The notes below the pieces were generated by a model. That model was not told the DNA's origin and did not search any database. It worked only from the letters and a program-made list of their open reading frames with translations. Of a stretch of 7,775 nucleotides of DNA, positions 1 to 6,532 are shown one piece after another (the stretch's first letter is position 1; each line of letters begins with the position of its first letter). Position numbers and translations under genes: made by a program. Source of the DNA: Flavobacteriales bacterium (GTDB taxonomy: Bacteria; Bacteroidota; Bacteroidia; Flavobacteriales; BACL11). The DNA is taken from assembly GCA_018675825.1 (NCBI GenBank), contig JABGXK010000112.1:1-7775 (forward strand), given 5' to 3'.

Positions 1-37
1 TAATAAAGAAAGTATAAATAAAGGATCCGTTAGCAAA

Positions 38-1828
38 TTACTCTCCTGATTTAAAATAATTTAAGAAGGCATCTTGTGGTATTGAAACCTTACCAAACTG
101 TTTCATTTTCTTCTTTCCATCTTTTTGCTTTTCAAGAAGCTTCTTTTTTCTACTAATATCTCCACCATAGCATTTTGCAGTAACATCTTTTCTTAAAGCT
201 TTAACTGTTTCTCTTGAAATAATTTTTGAGCCAATTGCAGATTGAATAGCAATATCAAATTGTTGCCTAGGGATTAATTCTTTAAGCTTAGAGCATAATT
301 TCTTTCCTAATGCATAAGAGTTATCTTTATGAACTAAGGCGGATAGCGCATCTACAGGGTCTCCGTTTAATAAGATATCAAGTTTTGCTAAATTAGAGAC
401 TTTATAATCCATAGGATAATAATCAAATGAAGCATATCCTTTTGAAACCGATTTAAGCTTATCATAAAAATCAAAAACGATTTCTCCTAGAGGCATTTCA
501 AAGCTAATTTCTACTCTATCTATGGATAGGTATACCTGATTTTTCAACTCACCTCTTTTTGAAATACATAAATTCATTACTTGACCAATAAAGTCTGATT
601 TTGTTATTATCTGTGCTTTTATATAAGGCTCTTCTACATAAGACAGGGTACTTGGATCTGGATAGTCACTTGGATTATGAATAATTAATTTTTCATTATT
701 ATGTTTATATGCGTAGTATGATACATTTGGAACTGTTGTTATTACAGTCATTTCAAATTCCCTCTCTAGTCTTTCTTGAATAATCTCCATATGTAACATC
801 CCCAAGAAACCACATCTAAAGCCAAAACCTAATGCTACAGATGATTCTGTTTCATAAGTTAGCGAAGCATCATTTAGTTGTAGCTTCTCCATTGAGCTTC
901 TTAATTCTTCAAAATCTTCATTATCTACTGGATATATTCCAGCAAAAACCATCGGTTTAACTTCCTCAAAACCTTTAACCGGCTCTTTTGCTGGATTTAA
1001 TACTGAGGTTATAGTATCTCCCACCTGAACCTCCTTAGCTTCTTTTATCCCTGATATTATATAACCAACATCTCCAGCCTTCATTATTTTTTCAGGAAAC
1101 TGTACAAGCCTCAAAGCGCCAATTTCTTCAGCTAAGTATTCTTTACCTGTTGACATAAACTTAACCTTCTCACCTTTTTGTATTGAACCGTTAATTATCT
1201 TAAAATACGCTTCAATTCCTCTGAAGGTATTATAAACTGAATCAAATATCATAGCTTGTAATGGTGCTTTTGGATCTCCTTTGGGAGGAGGGATTCTATT
1301 AATAATAGCCTTAATAATTTCACTAATTCCTATTCCAGTTTTAGCACTAGCAGCAATAATCTCTTCTTTTTCACACCCAAGTAAATCAACAATTTCATCT
1401 TTAACTACTTCTGGATCTGCGCTAGGTAGATCTATTTTGTTTAATACTGGTATTATTTCTAAATCATTATCTAATGCTAGATATAAATTTGAGATAGTTT
1501 GTGCTTGTATTCCTTGAGCGGCATCTACTATAAGTAAAGCACCTTCACAAGCGGCAATTGATCGAGAAACTTCATATGAAAAATCTACATGTCCCGGTGT
1601 ATCAATTAAATTAAGTATGTAGTCATTATTATTAAATTTGTAATTCATCTGAATAGCATGGCTTTTAATTGTGATTCCACGCTCTTTTTCAAGATCCATA
1701 TCATCTAATAATTGATCTTGGGAATCTCTTTCACTTACCGCTCCGGTAAACTCAAGTAATCTGTCTGCTAAAGTGCTTTTACCATGATCAATATGAGCTA
1801 TAATACAAAAATTTCTAATATTTTTCAT
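38..1828 (-). CDS. lepA: Elongation factor 4 (LepA), ribosome back-translocase GTPase
   Basis: This is a translational GTPase that acts on stalled or mis-translocated 70S ribosomes and in initiation or biogenesis (family knowledge). The protein is 596 aa, full length for LepA. All G motifs are visible: AHIDHGKST at 11-19 (P-loop), RGITI at 50-54, DTPGH at 76-80 with the catalytic His at 80, NKID at 130-133 and SAKTG at 161-165. The LepA-specific C-terminal domain is present and ends in the family signature YGGDISRKKKLLEKQ, followed by a basic KDGKKKMKQFGKV stretch; this separates it from EF-G. The start is the ATG at 1828-1826, giving the canonical MKNIRNF N-terminus. An in-frame GTG directly upstream (1831-1829) is less likely. 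There is no Shine-Dalgarno sequence, and a five-codon reading frame ends on the start codon (TGATG overlap). The gene is divergent from the DUF2061 gene across a 76-bp gap. No terminator is visible in the 37 bases after its stop. Confidence 0.98.
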   Translation of the reverse strand: MKNIRNFCIIAHIDHGKSTLADRLLEFTGAVSERDSQDQLLDDMDLEKERGITIKSHAIQMNYKFNNNDYILNLIDTPGHVDFSYEVSRSIAACEGALLIVDAAQGIQAQTISNLYLALDNDLEIIPVLNKIDLPSADPEVVKDEIVDLLGCEKEEIIAASAKTGIGISEIIKAIINRIPPPKGDPKAPLQAMIFDSVYNTFRGIEAYFKIINGSIQKGEKVKFMSTGKEYLAEEIGALRLVQFPEKIMKAGDVGYIISGIKEAKEVQVGDTITSVLNPAKEPVKGFEEVKPMVFAGIYPVDNEDFEELRSSMEKLQLNDASLTYETESSVALGFGFRCGFLGMLHMEIIQERLEREFEMTVITTVPNVSYYAYKHNNEKLIIHNPSDYPDPSTLSYVEEPYIKAQIITKSDFIGQVMNLCISKRGELKNQVYLSIDRVEISFEMPLGEIVFDFYDKLKSVSKGYASFDYYPMDYKVSNLAKLDILLNGDPVDALSALVHKDNSYALGKKLCSKLKELIPRQQFDIAIQSAIGSKIISRETVKALRKDVTAKCYGGDISRKKKLLEKQKDGKKKMKQFGKVSIPQDAFLNYFKSGE

Positions 1829-1904
1829 CACTGGCGAAAATACATTTTTTCAAAATCAATACGTTATTAAATTTTGTATTATTGTTAATGTAAAAAACAA
1901 TATA

Positions 1905-2147
1905 ATGAATAAAGTAAAAATAAATAGAAAAAGACACATACTTAAGTCAATTACATGGAATCTTTTAGCAATGACAACGACTTATTTCGTTTTAACGATG
2001 CTTCCCCCTTATTTAGACATTCCTCCTATTTCTAAAGATATGGCTTTATCTTTGGTTGTACTAGATAGGGTAGTTAAATTACTTTTTTATTACTTCCATG
2101 AAAGAGTTTGGTTTTCATCTAACTATGGGGTTATAAAAGACAAATAG
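1905..2147 (+). CDS. DUF2061 family small membrane protein
   Basis: An 80-aa protein of unknown function. The pattern matches the DUF2061 family: a basic N-terminus (KINRKRHILKSITWNLLA, with the K-S-I-T-W core at 14-18), a first hydrophobic segment at about 18-34, a short loop rich in Pro, a second segment at about 46-64, and the family signature FHERVWF at 64-70. It is probably an inner-membrane protein with two helices and both ends in the cytoplasm (inferred from the positive N-terminus). In other bacteria relatives occur alone or fused to sulfur-metabolism proteins, but nothing here ties it to that pathway. The start is ATG at 1905, just after an ATTGTT...AACAAT inverted repeat (1883-1903), with no Shine-Dalgarno. 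The gene is complete. Its stop is one base from the stop of the opposing rhomboid gene. Confidence 0.85.
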   Translation: MNKVKINRKRHILKSITWNLLAMTTTYFVLTMLPPYLDIPPISKDMALSLVVLDRVVKLLFYYFHERVWFSSNYGVIKDK

Positions 2148-2148
2148 T

Positions 2149-2838
2149 TTACTTTTCCTTATATTCATAAATAATTTTTATTCTTTCTTTTTCAATCGCC
2201 TCTAATTCTTCATCGATTTCCCACTGATATTTTTTTCTTTTTGGTCCTTCTTTTCTGAAAAACCAAGCTATGATAATTCCTGCAATAAAACCGGATAGAT
2301 GTCCTTCCCAAGAAATCCCTGGATTAATAGGAAGAAGACCCCAGAATAAGCTTCCATAAATAAATATTACTATTAAAGACATAGCAGATAATCTTTTATT
2401 ATTACTTAGTAAGCCACTAAAAAATATAAAGCTAGCTAGAGCATAAATAACTCCACTTGCACCTATATGAAAAACTAGCCCAGAAGGAAGCCCATCATGT
2501 GAAAAAGTCTGGTTTCTACCAATCCCCCATAATAAAATCCCAGAAGTAAGAAATAGCCATAAAAAAATTTCCTTGTAATTTTTTTTATAAAAAAAACAAA
2601 GCGCCCCACCAAGCATTATAATAGGTAGGGTATTATTTATTAAATGTTCAATATCTCCATGTATAAATGGAGATAGTAAAACACCTTTTAGTCCTGAAAT
2701 TTTTCTAGGTAATACCCCATAGTCATTAAAGGAAAATTCACATGCATTTTCTGTTAATTTTACTATCCACATAACAAGCCCAAAAAGGAAGGGAGCTATA
2801 AATACCTTTATAACGCTATATTTTAATTTTTGATTCAT
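2149..2838 (-). CDS. Rhomboid family intramembrane serine protease
   Basis: A 229-aa polytopic membrane protein that should cleave transmembrane segments of other proteins within the bilayer. The catalytic dyad is visible: Ser128 in HIGASG (124-129) and His180 in WEGHLSGFIAG (177-187). The oxyanion-side HxxxN motif is also present (HLINN, 65-69, in a helix that starts with SPFIHGDIEH). Hydrophobic stretches at about 10-28, 70-84, 91-107, 124-144, 150-169 and 181-192 fit the six-helix core. A strongly charged tail follows (193-229, rich in K and E), likely cytoplasmic and possibly coiled. The start is ATG at 2838-2836, preceded by A/T-rich sequence. Its promoter must lie in the gap shared with the divergent polA, where two inverted repeats sit. 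Substrates cannot be read from sequence. The gene looks complete and active. Confidence 0.93.
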   Translation of the reverse strand: MNQKLKYSVIKVFIAPFLFGLVMWIVKLTENACEFSFNDYGVLPRKISGLKGVLLSPFIHGDIEHLINNTLPIIMLGGALCFFYKKNYKEIFLWLFLTSGILLWGIGRNQTFSHDGLPSGLVFHIGASGVIYALASFIFFSGLLSNNKRLSAMSLIVIFIYGSLFWGLLPINPGISWEGHLSGFIAGIIIAWFFRKEGPKRKKYQWEIDEELEAIEKERIKIIYEYKEK

Positions 2839-2843
2839 TGGGG

Positions 2844-2865
2844 CTTTTATATTACACTATAAAAG
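2844..2865. repeat. Inverted repeat in rhomboid-polA intergenic region
   Basis: A perfect 8-bp inverted repeat, CTTTTATA, with a TTACAC spacer and the partner TATAAAAG. It starts 6 bp upstream of the rhomboid ATG and lies upstream of polA. It could be an operator-like dyad or a small hairpin in the rhomboid leader. The A/T-rich context makes a chance origin possible. Confidence 0.4.
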
Positions 2866-2876
2866 TATGATTTTTA

Positions 2877-2911
2877 AAAGTAAAGTATATTATAAATTGT
2901 ACTTTTACTTT
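2877..2911 (+). repeat. Imperfect inverted repeat immediately upstream of polA start
   Basis: Left arm AAAGTAAAGTA (2877-2887) and right arm TACTTTTACTTT (2900-2911) are complementary except for one bulged base, with a 12-base spacer. The right arm ends 3 bases before the preferred polA ATG at 2915. If transcribed, the RNA could fold over the translation start region; as DNA it could be a protein-binding dyad. Both readings are inference. Confidence 0.4.
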
Positions 2912-2914
2912 GAT

Positions 2915-5689
2915 ATGAATAAAAAAAAGAAGCTGTTTTTACTAGATGCATTTGCCTTAATATATAGAGCTTATTTTGCATTTGTTAAAAATCCTAGAAT
3001 AAACTCTAAAGGACTTGACACATCAGCTATTTTTGGTTTTACAAATACACTTATTGAGGTAATTAAGAAGCAGAAGCCCTCACATTTAGCTGTTGTTTTT
3101 GATACTAAAAAGCCAACACAAAGACATATTGATTATCCAGGTTACAAAGCACATCGCGATGCAATGCCAGAGGGTATTTCTGAAGCCCTCCCTTATATTG
3201 ATAGGCTTCTTGAAGCGCTTGGTATTCCCAAGATTTATAAAGATGGTTTTGAAGCTGATGATGTCATAGGAACTTTAGCTATAAAAGCTGAAAAAGAAGG
3301 TTTTCAGGTATTTATGATGACTTCTGATAAAGACTTTGCTCAATTGGTTTCGGAAAATATTTTTATGTATAGACCAGGGAACAAGTGGCAGCCTACTGAA
3401 ACCTGGGGAATTAAAGAGGTTTTAGACAAGTTCAGTATTAAAAAAGTAAGTCAGGTTATTGATTTTTTAGCTATGATGGGGGATGCAGCAGATAATATTC
3501 CCGGAATATCAGGTGTTGGTAAGAAAACGGCTCAAAAATTTATAGCTGAGTATGGATCTGTTGAAGGGTTATTTGCTAATGTGGACTCTTTAAAAGGAAA
3601 AATACAAGAAAAGGTAAGAGCCTCTAAAGAGATTGGATTATTGTCTAAAAAACTCGTTACCATTATCACAGATGTTCCTGTAGATTTTGATGAAGATAAA
3701 ATGCTGCTTAAAATAGAAAGTAGGGATACTATCTTAGAATTTTTTAATGAGCTTGAATTTAGGAATGTTATTGATAGATTATTTAAAAATGAGGAAACCC
3801 AAAAGATCTCTACAGAAGACCAGAACATTAAAGAAGCAATAGTAATCAATGATCAAATTGATCTTTTTTCTGATCCAAGTAATCAATTAAAAACTAAAGA
3901 AAATCAAAGATTAGAAGAGATAAACCATATAGTATGTAATTCTGAAATAGATTTATTAGGTTTTTTAACAAAATCTGTTAATCAAAATTTGTTGGTTTTT
4001 CGAACTGTAATTAATGATTTTAATAGTAATAATAGCATATTAGGTATTTCTATAAAATTTTCTTCAGATCACATAATGTATGTTCCTTTAGATAATAGAA
4101 ACAGAATAAAATATATTGAACTTCTAAGGCCAGTATTTAAGGATCAAAAATTTACAAAGATTAGTCATAACATTAAGGATCAGATTAAATTATTGTCTCA
4201 CAACGGCATTTATTTAGATAAAAATCTATTTGACATAGCTATTGCTCATTATATTCTACATCCTGACCTTAGGCATAACCTTGACTTAATATCAGAAAAC
4301 TATCTCTCTATATCATTGGATGTTGATACTATTAAAAAAGGAAAAAATAAATACACATTATCTGATTTAAGCATTGAGGCTATTTCCTCAAGGTTTAATA
4401 AGCAGGTAGATATAATAAACAAGCTTTACGAGATTTTTAAACAAGAGCTAAATAAAGATGGAGTAATGGATTTATTCAATGATATTGAAATGCCTTTACT
4501 GCAAGTGTTAAGTAAAATGGAACTAGAGGGAATTAATTTAGATGTTGATATGCTGAAAGACTATTCTATTGAGCTTGAAAAAGTAGCATTACAGACCTCC
4601 AACATAATCCATGAGCTAGCAGAAGCTGATTTTAATATATCATCACCAAAACAGTTGGGGGTTGTGTTATTTGAGAAAATGCAGCTTGTAAAAAAACCTA
4701 AAAAAACAAAATCAGGACAATATTCAACTTCCGAAGAGACCTTACAAAAACTACGTAGTGAACATAAAATAATTGATTATATACTTGATTATAGAGAGCT
4801 TAAAAAGTTATTATCAACATATGTTAATGCGCTTCCTGAGATTATAGATCCTAAAACAAAAAGAATTCATACAACATTTAATCAATCTGTGGCATCAACT
4901 GGAAGACTAAGTTCTGTTCGCCCAAATTTACAGAATATTCCCATTAGAACAGAAAGAGGCATGAAAATACGTCAAGCTTTTATTGCTAGCAAAGACCACC
5001 TTCTACTAGCTGCTGATTATTCACAAATAGAGCTAAGAATAATGGCTTCTCTGAGTAAAGATAAAAGCATGATAGATGCATTCAATAATGGTTTAGATAT
5101 TCATTCTGCTACTGCTGCAAAAGTATACAATGTAGATTTAAAAGATGTAGACAAAATAATGAGAAGTAATGCAAAGTCTGTCAATTTTGGTATTATATAT
5201 GGAATATCTGCATTTGGTCTCTCTCAAAATATTGGAATTAGTCGAGGAGAGTCTAAAAAAATAATAGATCAGTATTTTGATGAATTTCCTGGAGTTAAAG
5301 ATTATATGGATTCATCTATTCTGAAAGCTCGAGAGCTGGAATATGTAGAAACTATTTTTGGGAGAAGACGTTATTTAAAGGATATTAATTCAAGAAACGC
5401 TATCATGCGTGGTGCTGCAGAAAGAAATGCTATTAATGCTCCTATTCAGGGAACTGCAGCTGATATTATTAAAATCGCAATGATAAAAATTGACGAAGAA
5501 TTATCTAAAAACAAGATGAAATCTAAAATGATTTTACAAGTTCATGATGAGTTAATTTTTGATATGCATGTAGATGAAGAGCAGGAATTAAGAATTATTG
5601 TGGCAGAATCAATGAGTAAGGCTTGCTCCTTAGAAGTTCCTTTGATTGTTGATATAGGTGTTGGAATTCATTGGCTTGAAGCTCACTAA
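2915..5689 (+). CDS. polA: DNA polymerase I, with degenerate 3'-5' exonuclease domain
   Basis: A 924-aa polymerase for Okazaki fragment maturation and repair. Residue numbers are from the ATG at 2915. The frame is open to an ATG at 2867, but MNKKKKLFLLDAFALIYR is the usual N-terminus and the extra 16 residues are low-complexity. The 5' nuclease domain (about 1-290) is intact: D11, EADD at 113-116, TSDKD at 136-140, GDAADN at 189-194 and the helix-hairpin-helix GVGKKTAQ. The linker carries QIDLF at 314-318, like a clamp-binding motif. The 3'-5' exonuclease region (about 330-530) aligns with the family fold, but its carboxylates are replaced: FDTET reads FRTVI (361-366 region), the NLKYD aspartate is Q423, and the YxxxD aspartate is N495. 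The polymerase domain is intact: motif A DYSQIELR (D701), motif B with R750, K754, F758 and Y762, and motif C QVHDEL (H877, D878, E879). It probably lacks proofreading. It converges on the 69-aa gene with a 13-bp gap and no visible terminator. Confidence 0.97.
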   Translation: MNKKKKLFLLDAFALIYRAYFAFVKNPRINSKGLDTSAIFGFTNTLIEVIKKQKPSHLAVVFDTKKPTQRHIDYPGYKAHRDAMPEGISEALPYIDRLLEALGIPKIYKDGFEADDVIGTLAIKAEKEGFQVFMMTSDKDFAQLVSENIFMYRPGNKWQPTETWGIKEVLDKFSIKKVSQVIDFLAMMGDAADNIPGISGVGKKTAQKFIAEYGSVEGLFANVDSLKGKIQEKVRASKEIGLLSKKLVTIITDVPVDFDEDKMLLKIESRDTILEFFNELEFRNVIDRLFKNEETQKISTEDQNIKEAIVINDQIDLFSDPSNQLKTKENQRLEEINHIVCNSEIDLLGFLTKSVNQNLLVFRTVINDFNSNNSILGISIKFSSDHIMYVPLDNRNRIKYIELLRPVFKDQKFTKISHNIKDQIKLLSHNGIYLDKNLFDIAIAHYILHPDLRHNLDLISENYLSISLDVDTIKKGKNKYTLSDLSIEAISSRFNKQVDIINKLYEIFKQELNKDGVMDLFNDIEMPLLQVLSKMELEGINLDVDMLKDYSIELEKVALQTSNIIHELAEADFNISSPKQLGVVLFEKMQLVKKPKKTKSGQYSTSEETLQKLRSEHKIIDYILDYRELKKLLSTYVNALPEIIDPKTKRIHTTFNQSVASTGRLSSVRPNLQNIPIRTERGMKIRQAFIASKDHLLLAADYSQIELRIMASLSKDKSMIDAFNNGLDIHSATAAKVYNVDLKDVDKIMRSNAKSVNFGIIYGISAFGLSQNIGISRGESKKIIDQYFDEFPGVKDYMDSSILKARELEYVETIFGRRRYLKDINSRNAIMRGAAERNAINAPIQGTAADIIKIAMIKIDEELSKNKMKSKMILQVHDELIFDMHVDEEQELRIIVAESMSKACSLEVPLIVDIGVGIHWLEAH

Positions 5690-5702
5690 TGAATATACAG
5701 AC

Positions 5703-5912
5703 CTATTTCTTATTAAAAAGCTGGAACAAAACTACTAATGATATAACCCCAATAAAAGAAGGCCCTGCACTTTGAATATTAGATATTGGATCCCATCCTA
5801 GAATATCATCATCTATTAACAATTGAACAACAATACCTAAACATAAGAATGTTAATGCTAATTTAATCGCTTTATTTAAATTGTCTATTAGTAAATTATA
5901 TAATTTTTTCAT
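5703..5912 (-). CDS. Small two-helix membrane protein, paralogue of the 6011-6238 product
   Basis: I do not recognise a named family. This 69-aa protein has a short amphipathic N-terminus (MKKLYNLLIDNLNK), a hydrophobic segment at about 15-33, a polar loop with D34-D36 and the G39/D41/I43/N45 pattern, a second hydrophobic segment at about 53-66 and a basic tail NKK. It aligns without gaps to residue 45 with the neighbouring 75-aa protein (shared L20, T21, L23, L25, G26, V29, Q30, L31, G39, D41, I43, N45), then again over F-x-G and VLF near the C-terminus. Roughly 20 positions are identical, so they are tandem duplicates. The start is ATG at 5912-5910 with no Shine-Dalgarno. A weak -7-like TACCTTTA lies at 5942-5935 (one mismatch), so it may have its own promoter; otherwise it depends on readthrough past the hairpin at 5958-5991. 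The opposite strand carries no better frame. Confidence 0.75.
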   Translation of the reverse strand: MKKLYNLLIDNLNKAIKLALTFLCLGIVVQLLIDDDILGWDPISNIQSAGPSFIGVISLVVLFQLFNKK

Positions 5913-5957
5913 AATGTGTAATTTAATAACGAGATAAAGGTAATTAAAATTTTAAAA

Positions 5958-5991
5958 TAAAATAGCCCTACTTTTCTGTAGGGCTATTTTA
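5958..5991 (-). terminator. Rho-independent terminator between the two small membrane protein genes
   Basis: A perfect 14-bp stem with a 6-base loop: left arm TAAAATAGCCCTAC, right arm the exact complement. A G/C-rich core (GCCCTAC/GTAGGGC) is flanked by A and T runs on both sides, so it can act in either direction. It begins 19 bases after the stop of the upstream 75-aa gene and lies 45 bases before the start of the 69-aa gene. It most likely ends the 75-aa transcript, and it would also stop transcripts coming from polA. Confidence 0.88.
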
Positions 5992-6010
5992 ATAATTATT
6001 GTAAAGATTT

Positions 6011-6238
6011 TTACTTGTTATTCGATAATAATCCGAATAATACACATAAAGCAACTAATCCAGCAAAACCACCTCCACCTAAGGAATCTATGATGTTAGT
6101 TACATTACCGATTGCATCCATTCCAAACATCCCTTCAGGATATACAAGTTGCACAGCAACACCTAGTCCTAATACTGTTAAAACTAAACCAGTTAAGCCT
6201 TTAAAAAAGCCATTAAAATATTTAAATACATTGTCCAT
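6011..6238 (-). CDS. Small two-helix membrane protein, Gly-rich loop
   Basis: A 75-aa protein of unknown function, paralogous to the 69-aa product downstream. Visible features are an aromatic amphipathic N-terminus (MDNVFKYFNGFFKG), a hydrophobic segment at about 15-33 (LTGLVLTVLGLGVAVQLV), a loop with G39, D41, I43 and N45, a Gly run (GGGG, 54-57), a second hydrophobic segment at about 58-71 (FAGLVALCVLFGLL) and a polar tail SNNK. Glycine in the helices suggests tight helix packing or oligomers (inference). The size and two-helix layout recall holin-like or small pore proteins, but there is no lysis gene nearby and I do not assign that role. The start is ATG at 6238-6236, preceded by a good Bacteroidota -7 element and a short A/T leader, and a strong terminator follows the stop. 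This looks like a monocistronic, well-expressed gene. Confidence 0.8.
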   Translation of the reverse strand: MDNVFKYFNGFFKGLTGLVLTVLGLGVAVQLVYPEGMFGMDAIGNVTNIIDSLGGGGFAGLVALCVLFGLLSNNK

Positions 6239-6266
6239 AATTTATTAATTTGATTAATACTGTCGA

Positions 6267-6274
6267 CAAACTTA
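6267..6274 (-). promoter_or_regulatory. Putative -7 promoter element (TAnnTTTG) for the 75-aa gene
   Basis: The minus strand reads TAAGTTTG, an exact match to the Bacteroidota primary-sigma -7 consensus TAnnTTTG (family knowledge). It ends 28 bases before the ATG, so the leader would be about 20 bases. A clear -33 TTG at the right spacing is not visible, which lowers confidence. Confidence 0.5.
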
Positions 6275-6398
6275 GAAAGAAAAGATCTTGGTCATTAAGA
6301 TTAAGCTTAAAAAAGTTTTATCATGACTTTTTTTAATTAACTGTATATTAAGACTGTATTTTTAAATGTAAACGTTTGATTTTCAATAGTTTGTACTG

Positions 6399-6417
6399 AT
6401 ATAATTTAAAATTATAT
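6399..6417. repeat. A/T-only inverted repeat
   Basis: A perfect dyad: ATATAATTT, one central A, then AAATTATAT, followed on the plus strand by a T-rich stretch. The one-base centre makes it more like a protein-binding dyad than a classic hairpin. In such A/T-rich DNA it may be chance. Confidence 0.3.
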
Positions 6418-6532
6418 TATTTTTTTATTGACTTTCTTCACATTTTATTGTTAAAAATTGTCAGACTATGTAATTATTTGATTAACAAGTGCTTAGGTTA
6501 AAAAATGAGGGCTTTTTACTCTTTTTTATCTC

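Larger units (their letters stand above)
6239..6532. other. A/T-rich noncoding region upstream of the 75-aa gene
   Basis: No reading frame longer than about 8 codons starts here on either strand. It holds the putative promoter of the 75-aa gene (6267-6274), a TTAAGCTTAA palindrome (6301-6310), an AAACGTTT palindrome (6370-6377) and a 19-bp A/T dyad (6399-6417). It lies downstream of the reductase gene and upstream of the 75-aa gene, both on the minus strand. It therefore must hold the end of the reductase transcript, though no convincing G/C-rich terminator is visible. Confidence 0.6.

Noticed and set aside
1281..1517. Plus-strand open frame of 78 codons inside lepA
   Set aside because: It lies opposite the conserved GTPase domain of lepA; its Ile/Ser-rich composition is typical of antisense translation.
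2867..2914. polA start at the upstream ATG (16 more residues)
   Set aside because: The added residues are low-complexity, overlap the inverted repeats, and do not match the family N-terminus, which begins right at the ATG at 2915.
3532..3849. Minus-strand open frame of 105 codons inside polA
   Set aside because: It lies fully opposite the 5' nuclease end and linker of polA and is a Ser/Leu-rich antisense shadow with no support of its own.
6015..6248. Plus-strand open frame of 77 codons opposite the 75-aa gene
   Set aside because: It is a low-complexity Pro/Lys/Thr product without a recognisable fold. The minus-strand frame has membrane segments, a promoter element, a terminator and a paralogue next door.
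6376..6405. Sigma70-like promoter on the plus strand (TTGATT, 18-base spacer, TATAAT)
   Set aside because: Bacteroidota use a different -33/-7 pattern, such matches are common in A/T-rich DNA, and no plus-strand gene follows.
6249..6485. Direct repeat TTTGATTAA at both ends of the 6239-6532 gap (possible insertion-site duplication)
   Set aside because: Nine A/T-rich bases in a region of this composition can recur by chance, and there are no terminal inverted repeats or transposase remnants between them.
6498..6530. Possible terminator after the SDR gene (GAG...CTC with a T run)
   Set aside because: The G/C stem is only three base pairs with a nine-base loop, too weak to call.
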